64,000 nucleotides of DNA, from contig JAMXSV010000004.1 in the NCBI GenBank assembly GCA_027559495.1, forward strand, positions 3,337,001 through 3,401,000, given 5' to 3'. The notes beneath the pieces were generated by a model, which was not told the origin of the DNA, made no database searches, and saw only the letters and a program-made list of their open reading frames with translations. The stretch is from Aurifilum marmelostoma. Lineage: Eukaryota > Ascomycota > Sordariomycetes > Diaporthales > Cryphonectriaceae. Shown in pieces: positions 45,430 to 56,006 of this stretch. Position 1 is the stretch's first letter; each line of letters starts with the position of its first letter. The translations under genes were made by a program, and so were the position numbers.

Positions 45430-46607
45430 GACGATGGCAACGATGATGCTCGGAAGGGTCGGTGACTGAATAACCAACACTCTTCGTCTTCTACGTTCTG
45501 AAGAAGCTGCTCACGAGGCAAGAAAAACGAAGGAGACCTCTGAGTTTTGTCGCCCTGCTCCACCAAGCATCAGTCACAGGAGAGAGGGGCTACTCGGATC
45601 ACTTTGTAGTTGCAGATTCGATTCTTTACTACAGCCCAAACTTCGCGCGAGTCGCCCCAATTGAAGTCTACGACGACAAAGTTGCCGCTGCCGTAGTCGG
45701 CCACGCCTGCCCCGGGAAGCTGTTGCTTGCTGCACGCTAGGGCGCGTACTTACCTTGATGCCTACTGTAGCCATGCCCCTCGGGAAGCTCCTGCCCTGGG
45801 AGCCCCCCTGTCCCGGCGCTGTAAGTTGTGTTAGGGTTCCTGACACAAACACCGCGCCTGCTCTGGGCCTTTTCTCCATCCGAGCTTCCGCCCTTCCGCT
45901 GCAATTCCGTCTTCAACCGCGGGACCGACGACTTTTCATCTCCAGACTCTTTTCACTCTGCTCCATACTCTTACACATGAGCTAAGCAAAATCCACTTGC
46001 TATCCAATAGAAGATGATGGTCAATCCGCAAGGCTCCCTGGGGCCGGGCTGAAGAGATATTCGCTCAGCCCTCTTCCCCCTGCTGCCGCGGAAGTTGGTG
46101 ACAACTCGCGCGCGCGGAAGCTGAAGGGTTAGAGAAGAGATGGATGGCCCCATCCGGATCTTCTCGATGGGACGAGGATAGACGTCAAACATAATCTTGC
46201 TGGTGAGAGAGTGAGCATATCACATTGTTGGTGGGTACTGCCATGCTTTGCATCCACGTCTGGCTGGCATCCGTAGGTCTTCGTCCATCCCTCCCCCCCC
46301 AGCCTGTTCTCTCTTCCTCCCCCCTCCTCCTGGGACGAATGGTATTTACAGGTTGGTATTTCCATAGTTCTGTACCCAGCTGTCACCGAAAGGAACTAGA
46401 TTGTTTCCATGATCTAGCAGCCAATACTCTTCTCAAACATAGTCTTTGTATTGCTATTATCACAATTCCTGTCTTTACTTTCCCCTGGATCTTTCATGCA
46501 GACAATACTGTCGGATTTGTCACGATAATTGTTCTGTAATTCAGGACCAACAGATACAAAAGAACACTCTCTGATCGACTGTCTGATCTTGCTGTCACTG
46601 ACACACC
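45430..46607. promoter_or_regulatory. Shared bidirectional promoter region of kynureninase and indoleamine dioxygenase
   Basis: Both flanking genes start outward from this 1.18-kb region and act in one pathway, so shared control is likely. It contains CT- and C-rich blocks near 46290-46330. I do not identify a specific binding site. Confidence 0.55.
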
Positions 46608-48102
46608 ATGTCTCCCCACGCTGTGCTCCAGCAAGAAGGCTACGATGACCTTCTTGCCTCCTTCAACGTTACCCGGAACGGCTTCTTGCCAGCAGAAGAG
46701 CCCCTGGAACGCATTACAAACCCCTACTTCGACCCGTGGGAGCTCTTGATCCACAACCTCACCAGCCTCTTGTCAGATGGCAGCCTCCGTCAGAGGGTCG
46801 GACGTCTCCCGGTACTGTCCACAGAGAAGCTGCGGACAGAGGCAGAATGGAGGAGGGCATATGTGATGCTCACCTTATTGGCTCATGCATATATTTGGGG
46901 AGGCGACAAGGCAGCAGAGGTGAGTCGAGACTGGATGGACTTGTTGTTTTTCTTTTCCTTTTTCTTTCTTCTTTGTACTCTTTCTTATCCTCTTCTTTTC
47001 TTCTTTGTTCCGATCACGTCCATTGACACTCGACATGGTCCAGGTCCTTCCACCGGCGATAACTGTTCCTCTCCTTTCTGTATCCGCACATCTCGAGGTG
47101 CCTCCCGTGGCAACATATGCCGCTCTCAACCTGTGGAACTTCTCCTCTTCCACCGGTGACTTCACCGACCTCGACAGCCTCCATTCTCCACATACCTTCA
47201 CAGGCACCAGAGACGAGTCCTGGTTTCTCTGTGTGTCGGTTGCCATGGAGGCCCAGGGTGCCCGTGTCATCCCTTTAATGCTCAAGGCCATCAGCGCCAT
47301 CCCCTCAAGAGACTTGCCCACCATCACGGCCGCTCTGGAGCAGCTGGCAGGCAGCATCAAGAAAGTAGGAGCCCTCCTGGACCGCATGCGCGAGCACTGC
47401 GACCCCATGGTCTTCTACCACCGCATCCGCCCCTTCCTGGCAGGATCCAAGAACATGGGCGGCGCGGGCCTTCCCAGGGGTGTCTTTTACGACGAGGGCG
47501 ACGGCCGTGGGTCCTGGCAGCAGTGGCGCGGCGGAAGCAACGGGCAGTCGTCGCTAATCCAGTTCTGGGACGTGGTACTGGGCGTGACGCACAGTTCGGG
47601 GGGTGGCGGCAGCAACAACCCGCATGCCAGGGCTGGCAGGCCCGAGGAGAAGAGCTTCCACGAGGAGGTGCGCGAGTACATGCCTGGCGGGCACAGGCGG
47701 CTGCTGGAGCATGTTGGGCGCTGCGGGAGTCTCAGAGCCCTGGCTATGTTGCCCACGAGCGGGCCTGAACACGCAAGAATGCAGGAGGCGTATACGGCTG
47801 CCGTGGCGACGCTGACTGAGTTCAGGAATAAGCACCTGGGGATCATCACGAGCTATATCGTCATACCGTCCAAGAAGCCGTGGCGAGGGGAAGCCACCGG
47901 CGAAAAGAGGGCGGCGGTGAACCTGGCCACGGCATCGTCCAGGCAGCAGAGCGAGAGGAAGGGAGCTGGCAAGGAGTCGGCCGACAGAGAGCTGACGGGC
48001 ACGGGAGGGACTGCTCTCCTGCCGTTTCTGAAACAGTCGAGGGACGAGACGTCCGAGGCCGGAGAGATGGTCAGGCAACGTATGGCGCAGGCTGGACGGT
48101 GA
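46608..48102 (+). CDS. BNA2: Indoleamine 2,3-dioxygenase
   Basis: Exons 46608-46919 and 47044-48102 (124-nt phase-0 intron, GTGAGT donor), giving 456 aa. It is a heme dioxygenase of the IDO family: NPYFDPWELLIHNLTSLL, HAYIWGGDKAAEVLPPAITV across the splice, ESWFLCVSVAMEAQGARVIP, FYHRIRPFLAGSKN, PRGVFYDEG and FREMR-type C-terminal region with FRNKHLGIITSYIVIP, whose His is the proximal heme ligand. It oxidises L-tryptophan to N-formylkynurenine. About 80 residues after the catalytic core (from KKPWRGEATGEKRAAV) are charged, low-complexity tail. The Gly/Ser-rich loop HSSGGGGSNN is also typical of fungal IDO. It diverges from kynureninase. Confidence 0.95.
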
Positions 48103-49180
48103 TAGAAATGATGAATACTGCTTGTCAGGGTAACGATCAGACGGCCAACCCAGTTTTTGACTTCTCCGTTATCTGTTCTAGCCGAGTCTCAACATTGAAG
48201 CATAGCGATCTTTGGGTACCATTTTCATATAATCGAATGAAGACCTTCCACCTGCATGGACTGTTATTGAAATTATCACGGGGTCCACTGACCATAACGA
48301 GCTCGAAAACCTCCGAATATATTACTGCAGTCGATCATTCAAGATTGACTCGAAGAGGAAGGAAGGTGAAGAAAGGGGGGGGGGGGTATAATAATCGCTA
48401 GGATCCGATCTAATACTCGAGAGGAAATCACTTACAGCACAAAACCAAACTGCCCCAGCTCGTACTGTAGCCGAACCCACCCAGCAATAAACATCTCTCC
48501 CAGTCTTCCACTCGGATCTGAGGGACGGAGCTCGAACACTCTTGTGCTATGTACGACGACATCTCTCCCTTGAACCCTCCTCCTTAGCAAGGAATTGATG
48601 AGCCTCTTTACAGCACATTCTTTATTCCCGTTCAAACCCTAGCCCTTCGTCGCCCCATGATACAGTGGCCCGCCGTGCAGCCGAGCGCCGAGCGAGGTCC
48701 GCAAAGGAACGGTCTTTGCTTGCGTATACGGTATAGAGCACCCCACCCTTGGCGAGAAGAAGGATCCCCCTCGTCCTAGCTTCCGCGATCCCCGGTCTCG
48801 ATCTAATCAATCTGATAATAATTTGGCTAGAGGGAATCATTTGGTAAAACCCGCGTGGTGTTGTTTCCGGAGTAATTAGGGTGGCCTTTGCTCTTCTTCT
48901 TCTGTCTTTACAGAACCAAACTTTGCCTCACTTTCTTGGCTTTCTTCCCCTTTTACCGTTGCCAAGAAATAGAAAAGAATTTCGTTCTGAATTTGCAGAA
49001 ACGATTGAAATCCAGGCTTTGTCCGGTTGATACCACAACACAATACTGCCAGATCGATTCCTCGTGCTCGAGACAGCTTACACAGGAGCCAACCAGCCAG
49101 TGCAGGGTCACCTTGCCGTGTGATTGCAGGTACAAAATTTCCCGAGCGTGTGTGCGACTACACACCTCGCTGCGTCGGCC
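48103..49180. other. Intergenic region with G12 run
   Basis: Contains a G run of about 12 (48375-48386). Otherwise only short frames, none supported. Confidence 0.5.
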
Positions 49181-51260
49181 ATGAATCGGCGCTCCAGGGG
49201 GGGTTGTCTTGACTGCAAAAAGTCCAAAATCAAATGTGACGGTGAGTACTCACTCCGTGTGCTAACAACTCTCGTCATTTCCCACTCATAACAAGATATG
49301 TTCTCCCACTTTTGGCGCCAGAGATCTTCCTCGTCATCTGTCTGGCCTGATCACTTACTGCCGAGTTACATTGTACGAGGGCAAGGGAGCTATTCAGCGC
49401 AGCTGAAGGAAGCCTTTTTGCAAGAATACATATGCAAATAATCGCCTGACTACTACTAATAGACTTCATCAAGAACTCAAGCCATTCTGTGGTACTTGTC
49501 GGCGGCGGAGACATGTCTGTCAAGGCTATGCACCGGCGGCCACTTCTTCCGCCAGTCTCTCCTCCTCCTCCTCCAAAACGAGCCGTTCGAATCGTGCTAT
49601 CGTTGAGGGTTCCCATGGAGGAGGCATACAAGCCCTTGCGAGCAACCACCCCACCACCGCCGAGGACGAGGAGATGACAGAGCCTTCTCGGATCAACGAT
49701 CAACAAATGCTCCTGAAACAACCCTTTTCACGATTCGACGATGTGACGACGGGGTTCTCCGCCCTGACCGTCCCCAAGGCCGGCCATCCTCTCGTCATGG
49801 ACCCGAGCCTGGTGACCCCTCGAGCCGTCAGCCTGATCCCGCCAGGGGTGGTCGACCCGAGTGACCGGGCGACCGTGGAGCTCTACTTCAGCCGGCACCC
49901 CTGGGAGCTGTCTATGAGCTCCGAGTTCGTCGGCGAGATGAACGCCAACGTACTAGCCGTGCTGCAACAGAATCCCCAGGCCACCGTCGACTCACTCGCG
50001 GCGATTGGACACTCCTATATGGCCGACTACTCCCCCCTCGCCGTGCTCAACTACCGGGCACGGATCCTGTCCACACTGCGAACCATGGAATTCTCCAAGT
50101 ACAGCCTTGAGGAGATGTTGTTGTTGCTGCTGGGCCTCTGCGCGGTCGAGCTGGTGGAATGCAAGCCCAACATTCCCGAGACGACCATCCCGGCCATCAT
50201 TGCCAACTCGGCAGCTCTCATCTCCCACTGGGTCTCGACGGAGCACCGTGAAGTATCCTCTCTGGCTCGTTATTTCATCCGTGCCCTGGCCCGTCAGGAC
50301 ATGATCATCTCTCTCTTTCATCTGCGCCGCTTTTCGATCCCCACCGAGGTCTGGCTCGACGAGGAGGCCAGAACGAGGGCTGATCGGCTAATGGGGTACA
50401 CCACCACGCTTATGCCGCTGCTGGGGGAACTCTGCGAGCTGGCTGAGGATATGCGAGGTCTACTACTATTACAGATAGACGCCTCGAGCATTGATCCAGC
50501 CTTGAGCAAAGCAGACTTCGAGAGCACCCAAAATCATACTGCACCACAGGAGCACACAATGCCAAGTCACGTAGTACTTGACCATCACCACACGTTCTAT
50601 GATGAAGACTCAAACCTTCTCCTCGAGCCATCACACCAACAAACCTCCGCAGATTATTCTGATTCTTCTTCTCCCTACGTCCACCACCACCATCATCACC
50701 ATCTGGTGGGCTTTGCAGAGTATGTGCAGAGGGCAGACGATCTGCGCAGGAGGATCGAGCTCTGGAAACCCACCCTCGCACACGGCCTCTCGTTCCGCAG
50801 GTCCAGGCGCTTCCTCTCCCAAGCAGCCTGCTACCGCGCCGGCGCCCTTCTCTACCTATTCAGGCTACTCAACCCTCCTCACCCATACAACCATAATCAC
50901 AACAATAACAACGATGCCAGTGGGCAGCCATCGCCATCGTCTCCGTCCATCGTAGACCAGGAAGCCACCGCCAAGGCACACGAGATCCTCATGTCGACGA
51001 CCACGGCCGCTCACAACCCGGACGAGGTCAAGATGCTCCTGTGGCCCGTCTTCCTGGCCGCCTGCGAGCTGTCCGAGGAGGAGGACAGACAGGCCGTCCT
51101 GGACGTGTTTGACGCCATCATGTCGCAGCGGAAAACAGCCACGGTGCAGAGGTCGAGAGCGTTTGTTCTGAACCGGGTCTGGCCTGCCAGGGATGAGGGA
51201 AGAGAGTGGAACTGGATGGTTTTGGCGCAGCAATACCCGAGCGAATGCTTGCCCATATAA
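49181..51260 (+). CDS. Zn2Cys6 transcription factor with Fungal_trans_2-like C-terminal domain
   Basis: Exons 49181-49241 and 49474-51260 (232-nt phase-1 intron, GTGAGT donor; TACTACTAAT branch region near 49451; CATCAAG acceptor), giving 615 aa. The first exon encodes only MNRRSRGGCLDCKKSKIKCD, and the second completes the binuclear cluster. Cysteines fall at 9, 12, 19, 26, 29 and 36, exactly CX2CX6CX6CX2CX6C. A Ser-rich linker follows, then the helical regulator domain with RATVELYFSRHPWELSMSSE, LLLLGLCAVELVECKP and ARYFIRALARQDMIISLFHL. Poly-His and Asn-rich runs lie in residues ~335-430. It sits downstream of the IDO gene and could regulate the kynurenine pair, but proximity is the only evidence. 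Confidence 0.93.
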
Positions 51261-52135
51261 TTGATTTTCACATTGCATCTAGCATTCATACCGACAGGTT
51301 TAGAAACCGGCTCCTACTTTCATGTTCACTGTCATTTCATCCGGAGTTTTGAGGTCTGCTGCAAGTTTTCGTCTTTGACTTGCAGTACTACATGCACCCT
51401 TTGCCGTCTCGAAGTCGACGACCAAGAAGACGTTCCCAAGCGGAGGTTATTGGTCTTAAGGTGAAATTATATCATACTGTCTGATAGTAGAAGGGGTAGC
51501 TCGACCTTCAATAAAGTTGCACAATGTGTCGGCAATATTTAAATTCCTTTTTTTGATATTTGGTCACTTATATATTCCTCTACATTGTCTCTTATTTACC
51601 GAGTATTACTGAGCAAACACGAGGCTCTAATATGGCAATGCAGCACTTGAGATGGGCGGAATGACAAAATGAATGTGGACAGTTGGCATGCCTCTCCCGA
51701 GCATGTCGAGTTCCCAAGATGTGCCCAGAAAACGAAACTAAAAATGAGGGCTAATCACGGTGTAAGCCGCTTCGCTATGATCCGAGATGGAAACATTTTT
51801 AACGGATTGTAACCATTTGATTATCCGGCTTCATTGCCGTGTCCCACCTAATTATGCTAAGAAGGGGCCGGCAGATGTTTCATGATCACCCCTCTGAGGG
51901 CAGTCAGTGCCGTAGGTGAGCTGGGAACCTGTTTCGGAACTCAGGATGGCGTTCGTCTCACCATGATCAGGGGGCTGTTTGAGAGTCGACGTTCCTTGAC
52001 CTCACAATTGATTTTCAGATCAACACATGTAATATTTTCACAAGGGAAATTTTCATCTATCTAATAATCAAGCCAGAGCTCACTTAGCAAATTCCTCGCT
52101 CTACCACAAACAAGGGCTTTAATCCGTGACCTACA
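51261..52135. other. Intergenic region
   Basis: AT-richer sequence between two co-directional genes. No gene is recognised. Confidence 0.5.
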
Positions 52136-53397
52136 ATGCAAGACCGATCCTGGCTGATATCATCACCAATCCTGCGGGCTACCGCCATCTTCATTCTCAT
52201 CTCTGCCTGTGCAGCATCGGCTCCAGATCACGATGCAGTACCTATGTGCCTCTCGAACTCGGATTTCAGGACTCTTCATCCTACGGTGGGTACTACGACT
52301 GTCTTTGACCGATCATTAATTCTGTTCAGCTTGGAGAGAGACATTTTCTAAAACTAATGTCATTCAAAGTGCCCATTATCACCAGGGTTGAGCACTTCGT
52401 TTGGGGAGCAGGCAAGTCAAGAGAACTCGCCAATATGGGAGGTCAGACTATCACCAGGGAAAGGCCGAGGCGTATTTGCAACACAGCATATCAAAAAGGG
52501 AACCCTATTGCTAGCGGAGATGCCCCTGGTGGAGGTGGTACTGCCCACGCTCGTGCCTGGCAAGGGCTATGATCTGGCCGCCATGACCGCGGCCGTGATG
52601 CTACAATACTCGGGTCTGTCTCCGCAGGGGCAGGTGGAATACGACGCGTGCCATCAGCACCGGTTCGAGAACGACAGGCAGGATGAACAAGGACGCCTCA
52701 TGGCCATCCTGAGGAGTAATGGGTATACGATGGAAGACGCCGAGGGCAGGGGCAAGGTGGCGCTGTACCCAAAGGTCGCTCTGATCAACCACTCGTGTCA
52801 GCCAAACGTTCTGAATGGCGACGCATCCGGGACTCGAAAGATTGTTGCTATGCGGGACATAAATCCGGGAGAAGAGGTAAGCCAATCTGGGAAACTGATG
52901 CAGGATCCCGCTTGGGCCGGCTGACTGGCCATGGGGGAGAAAATCTTACTCACACCCGTCGAACCTCATCATAGATCTTCACCACCTATATTCCTCTATT
53001 GATGGACACGCCGAACCGCCAAGCACGCCTCAGACAGTACGGGTTCGCTTGCACCTGCGACGCATGCCGGAAGTCAGCATCATCCGACCACCTGCGTATC
53101 CAGGCTGGACACAACCTGTCCGAGCTAGAGCGAGGGCTGAGGACGCCAGACCTGATGGACCGTGATGCCGGGATCCTGCTCAGCAGAGCGCACGACCTCG
53201 AGTCTTTCTTTGCAGTGCAAGGATTTGGCGATTATCTTGTGAAGACGAGCCGCTTGGCCCTTCAATATGCCGTGCGAGCCCACAATCGTACAGCTATCGG
53301 GGCTTGGGCAAGGAGGCATCTCGATAACTTGTCTATCATTGATGCCGAGTCAGCTGAGGCGCAAATCACGAGGGAGATGATATCGAATGGAAGCTAA
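52136..53397 (+). CDS. SET-domain protein with signal-peptide-like N-terminus
   Basis: Exons 52136-52285, 52370-52876 and 52975-53397 (phase-0 introns of 84 and 98 nt), giving 359 aa. Residues 8-29 (ISSPILRATAIFILISACAA) are a strongly hydrophobic, signal-like segment. The SET domain runs from WEVRLSPGKGRGVFATQHIK through LYPKVALINHSCQPN (the S-adenosylmethionine / catalytic NHSCxPN motif) to RDINPGEEIFTTYIPLL, followed by the zinc-binding post-SET RLRQYGFACTCDACRKS. This matches the fungal SET5/SMYD-like protein-lysine methyltransferases, with a helical C-terminal region. The combination of a secretion-type leader and an enzyme normally acting in cytosol or nucleus is odd, though several fungal homologues are annotated this way. 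The first exon could be mis-modelled. Confidence 0.9.
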
Positions 53398-53935
53398 TTT
53401 GATTACTTTACGAAGAGATGATTTTCGGATGCTTTGATTCTTCATAGCCAGGGGATATAATACTTTCGTCGCATCTTTGGCAGTGTCGTGATCGCCCGCC
53501 TTGACATGTTTGATTCATATATACCGATTTTAGATCAAGCGAGGTGATTGAATCTAATGTGAAACAGTCAAGTGACAATATTGGCTTATAGATCAGTACG
53601 AGAAGTCCAAATATACGACCAGTAAAAGCTCACCGTATTACATGTCAATTTATTGAAGTATCGAGTTTGTCAGGCCCAAAGACAAACGCCCCTGTCTGCT
53701 GTGCGATCCTGATATTCTCACTGGCTGTGTGGGGCGGACTCCGGCAGTGGAGACGAGACGAGCATGCATGCAACGCTGTTTGTGGGCGCTGGGCCAGCCA
53801 CACAGGCCTTGTTATCTGCACAGTGCATATCGACCATTTTGACAACCAGTATTGCGACTAGAGACAAGCATCAAAGGGATCCGAACTCATCTGTCCTAAA
53901 AGGTGTTCTGGCCGTTCAAGGGAACACAAGGAAGG
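53398..53935. other. Intergenic region
   Basis: Short gap between the SET-domain gene and the ZZ-finger gene. Nothing is recognised. Confidence 0.5.
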
Positions 53936-56006
53936 ATGGGACTTCACGATATCTTTGACTTCGATGAGCCCGCCTACCGCGCCAAATGCGCGGAGCGCTC
54001 GACGCCCAAGCTGCAGGAGGAGGAGATCAGGAAGCTCCGACAGCACTTTGCGACCAGCGCCTCGATCGCTCTGGGCCTGTCGCACGCGGTGCAGACGGCA
54101 GGCCTCACGGTGGGCGTGTCTGCTTTTGGTCTCCGCCGCTACTGGATCGCCAAGCAGAAGCTCGCCATCATCCGAGAAGAGCTCACGCGGCGCGGGGTCG
54201 CCCTGCACGACATGACCAAGCGCGACGCGGGGATTCCCCCTCGGGGCCTCGCTCGCAGGCATGGGGCTGGGCGCAGGCGTCGGTCATCTCGTGGGCGGCG
54301 TTGTGGCGGCTCCCGACGTGCCCCTGCCTGGAACGCACGGTGGCGGCGGTGGAGGTGGTGCTGCCGCGCTCCATTTCGTGCACGCGAACCCCGAGGACGC
54401 GGCGCATGGGTTTGTGCAGGGCCTGTCGGACCAGGCCAACGCGGTGGGGCAGGCGATCCACGGCGCGGTGCTGAACCATGGCGCAGAGCAGCTGATCACG
54501 TCGGCTTCCTCGGAGGCTGGCAGTGGCCATGCTGTCGGCTATGCCGCGGGCCTCGTTGCTGCCAAGAAGATGGAGGAGTTTCTGGGAGAGTGCGTCGGGG
54601 AGGCCGTGTTTGCTTACGCCATGGAGAAGCTGCTGGATCCGGAGATCAAGCTCGAGCTGAAGCTGAAGGGGAAATGCAGCCGCCTGCAGGGCCCGCTGGG
54701 TCAATACTGCCAGGGCTGCAAGCGCTCCATCAGACATGGCACCTTTGCACGTGAGTGGTACTTACCGTCTGCTGGTGACGATCAGTTACTTCGGACTTGC
54801 AGGTCACGTACTAGGGAACTCGGACCTCTAATGGCTGACCACAGAGCAGATTGCTGCAAGGACACTGATGACTTCGATCTCTGCAAGGAGTGCCGTGATA
54901 CTGGAAGTAAATGTGCCTGCTCTGACCAGGCAATGCTGACTTTACAGAAATGCGTTTCTGGTGACGTGCTTGTCTCTGAGAGAGGAGACGCAAGGAGAAG
55001 GCTGGCGACGGTTGCAGATCTACAGTGCAAGGCCTGCGCAAAAGGATTGACACAAGGACGATATTATTGTGAGTAAATCCATGATAACAGAGTGCCAATG
55101 AAGTCAAAGGTGTCCCTCCATAGAGCTGACTTTCCGGCGTGCTTGCCAACAATAAAACCAAACAAGACTGCCCTGAGTGTGATGAAAAGGCAGGACCATT
55201 CGATCTCTGTCAAGGTTGCTATTATCAGGGGCAGACCTGCGCAGTCCCAGATGAGCATCGACTTTTTGTCTATCTTAGAGCAGACTTCGACCGAAGTCAT
55301 CCAGATTTGGACTCAGACACAACTGTTTGCGGTACTTGCAAGAAGAAGATCATGCAAGGTTCAGTGTTCTGTGAGTACACATGGAGAACAAACAGAAAAT
55401 TCTGAACAAGGGAGAAGATAAGAAATACAGAAGGCAGACGAGGCACAAAGCTGCCCCAGTGGGAAGGAGTTGTGACTGGGGAATCTAGTACATCGCTGAC
55501 ATTCCCAGCCTGTAAAACCCATGACCTGAGCATGTGCGATCGATGCTACGAGATGGACAAGGCCTGTGGAGACACCAGCCATGTGTTATCTCGTCAAGTC
55601 ATCTACAAGGGCGAGAAACACATTAAGAGGCAGCTCACAGAAAAGGATGTGTGCCGATATTGCAAAGAGAAGCTCAGTAGCGAGGGGGTATTCTATTGTA
55701 AGTGCGCGCAAGATTATATTGATAGTAGAGACCTCATGGAACCAGAGAGCTAATTGTAATTAATGCAAACCCTCAGGCTGTAGCCAGTGTGGTGGTAGTG
55801 GTAGTGGTGGATATTACGATCTCTGTGCCGGCTGCTACGTCAAGGGAGCTGGATGTGAAGACCGGAGTCACATTCTGAACAAGTGCATCCCAGCCACAGG
55901 ACTTTCCAAGAGTCATCTGCACGATGTCCTGTCCATGGACAACAGGGACAAACTGAAAGGATACTTGCAAGAGCAGAAAGCACGGTTCGGTAAGCTGCAC
56001 CAGTGA
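53936..56006 (+). CDS. Protein with four tandem ZZ-like zinc fingers, each split by a phase-1 intron; apparent +1 frameshift in exon 1
   Basis: Exons 53936-54750, 54847-55068, 55167-55370, 55509-55697 and 55777-56006. The N-terminal region (ATSASIALGLSHAVQTAGLT, then LRRYWIAKQKLAIIREELTR) is followed by a Gly/Ala-rich segment. The frame breaks at a C5 run (54236-54240): with one C fewer KRDAGIP runs into LGASLAGMGLGAGVGHLVGG, giving 552 aa in all. From residue ~258 there are four Cys-rich units of the form CxxC, 8-10 residues, G-aromatic, intron, CxxC-like, then F/Y-D-L-C-x-x-C or SMCDRC: CQGCKRSIRHGTF, CKACAKGLTQGRYY, CGTCKKKIMQGSVF and CRYCKEKLSSEGVFY. Such fingers usually bind proteins or ubiquitin-like tails. 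Intron 1 is a multiple of three with no in-frame stop. A GTAAGC at 55989 offers an alternative 3' end. Confidence 0.82.
54236..54240 (+). other. C5 run at the ZZ-finger gene frameshift
   Basis: Four C residues would keep AGIPLGASLAGMGLGAG in one frame. Confidence 0.82.
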
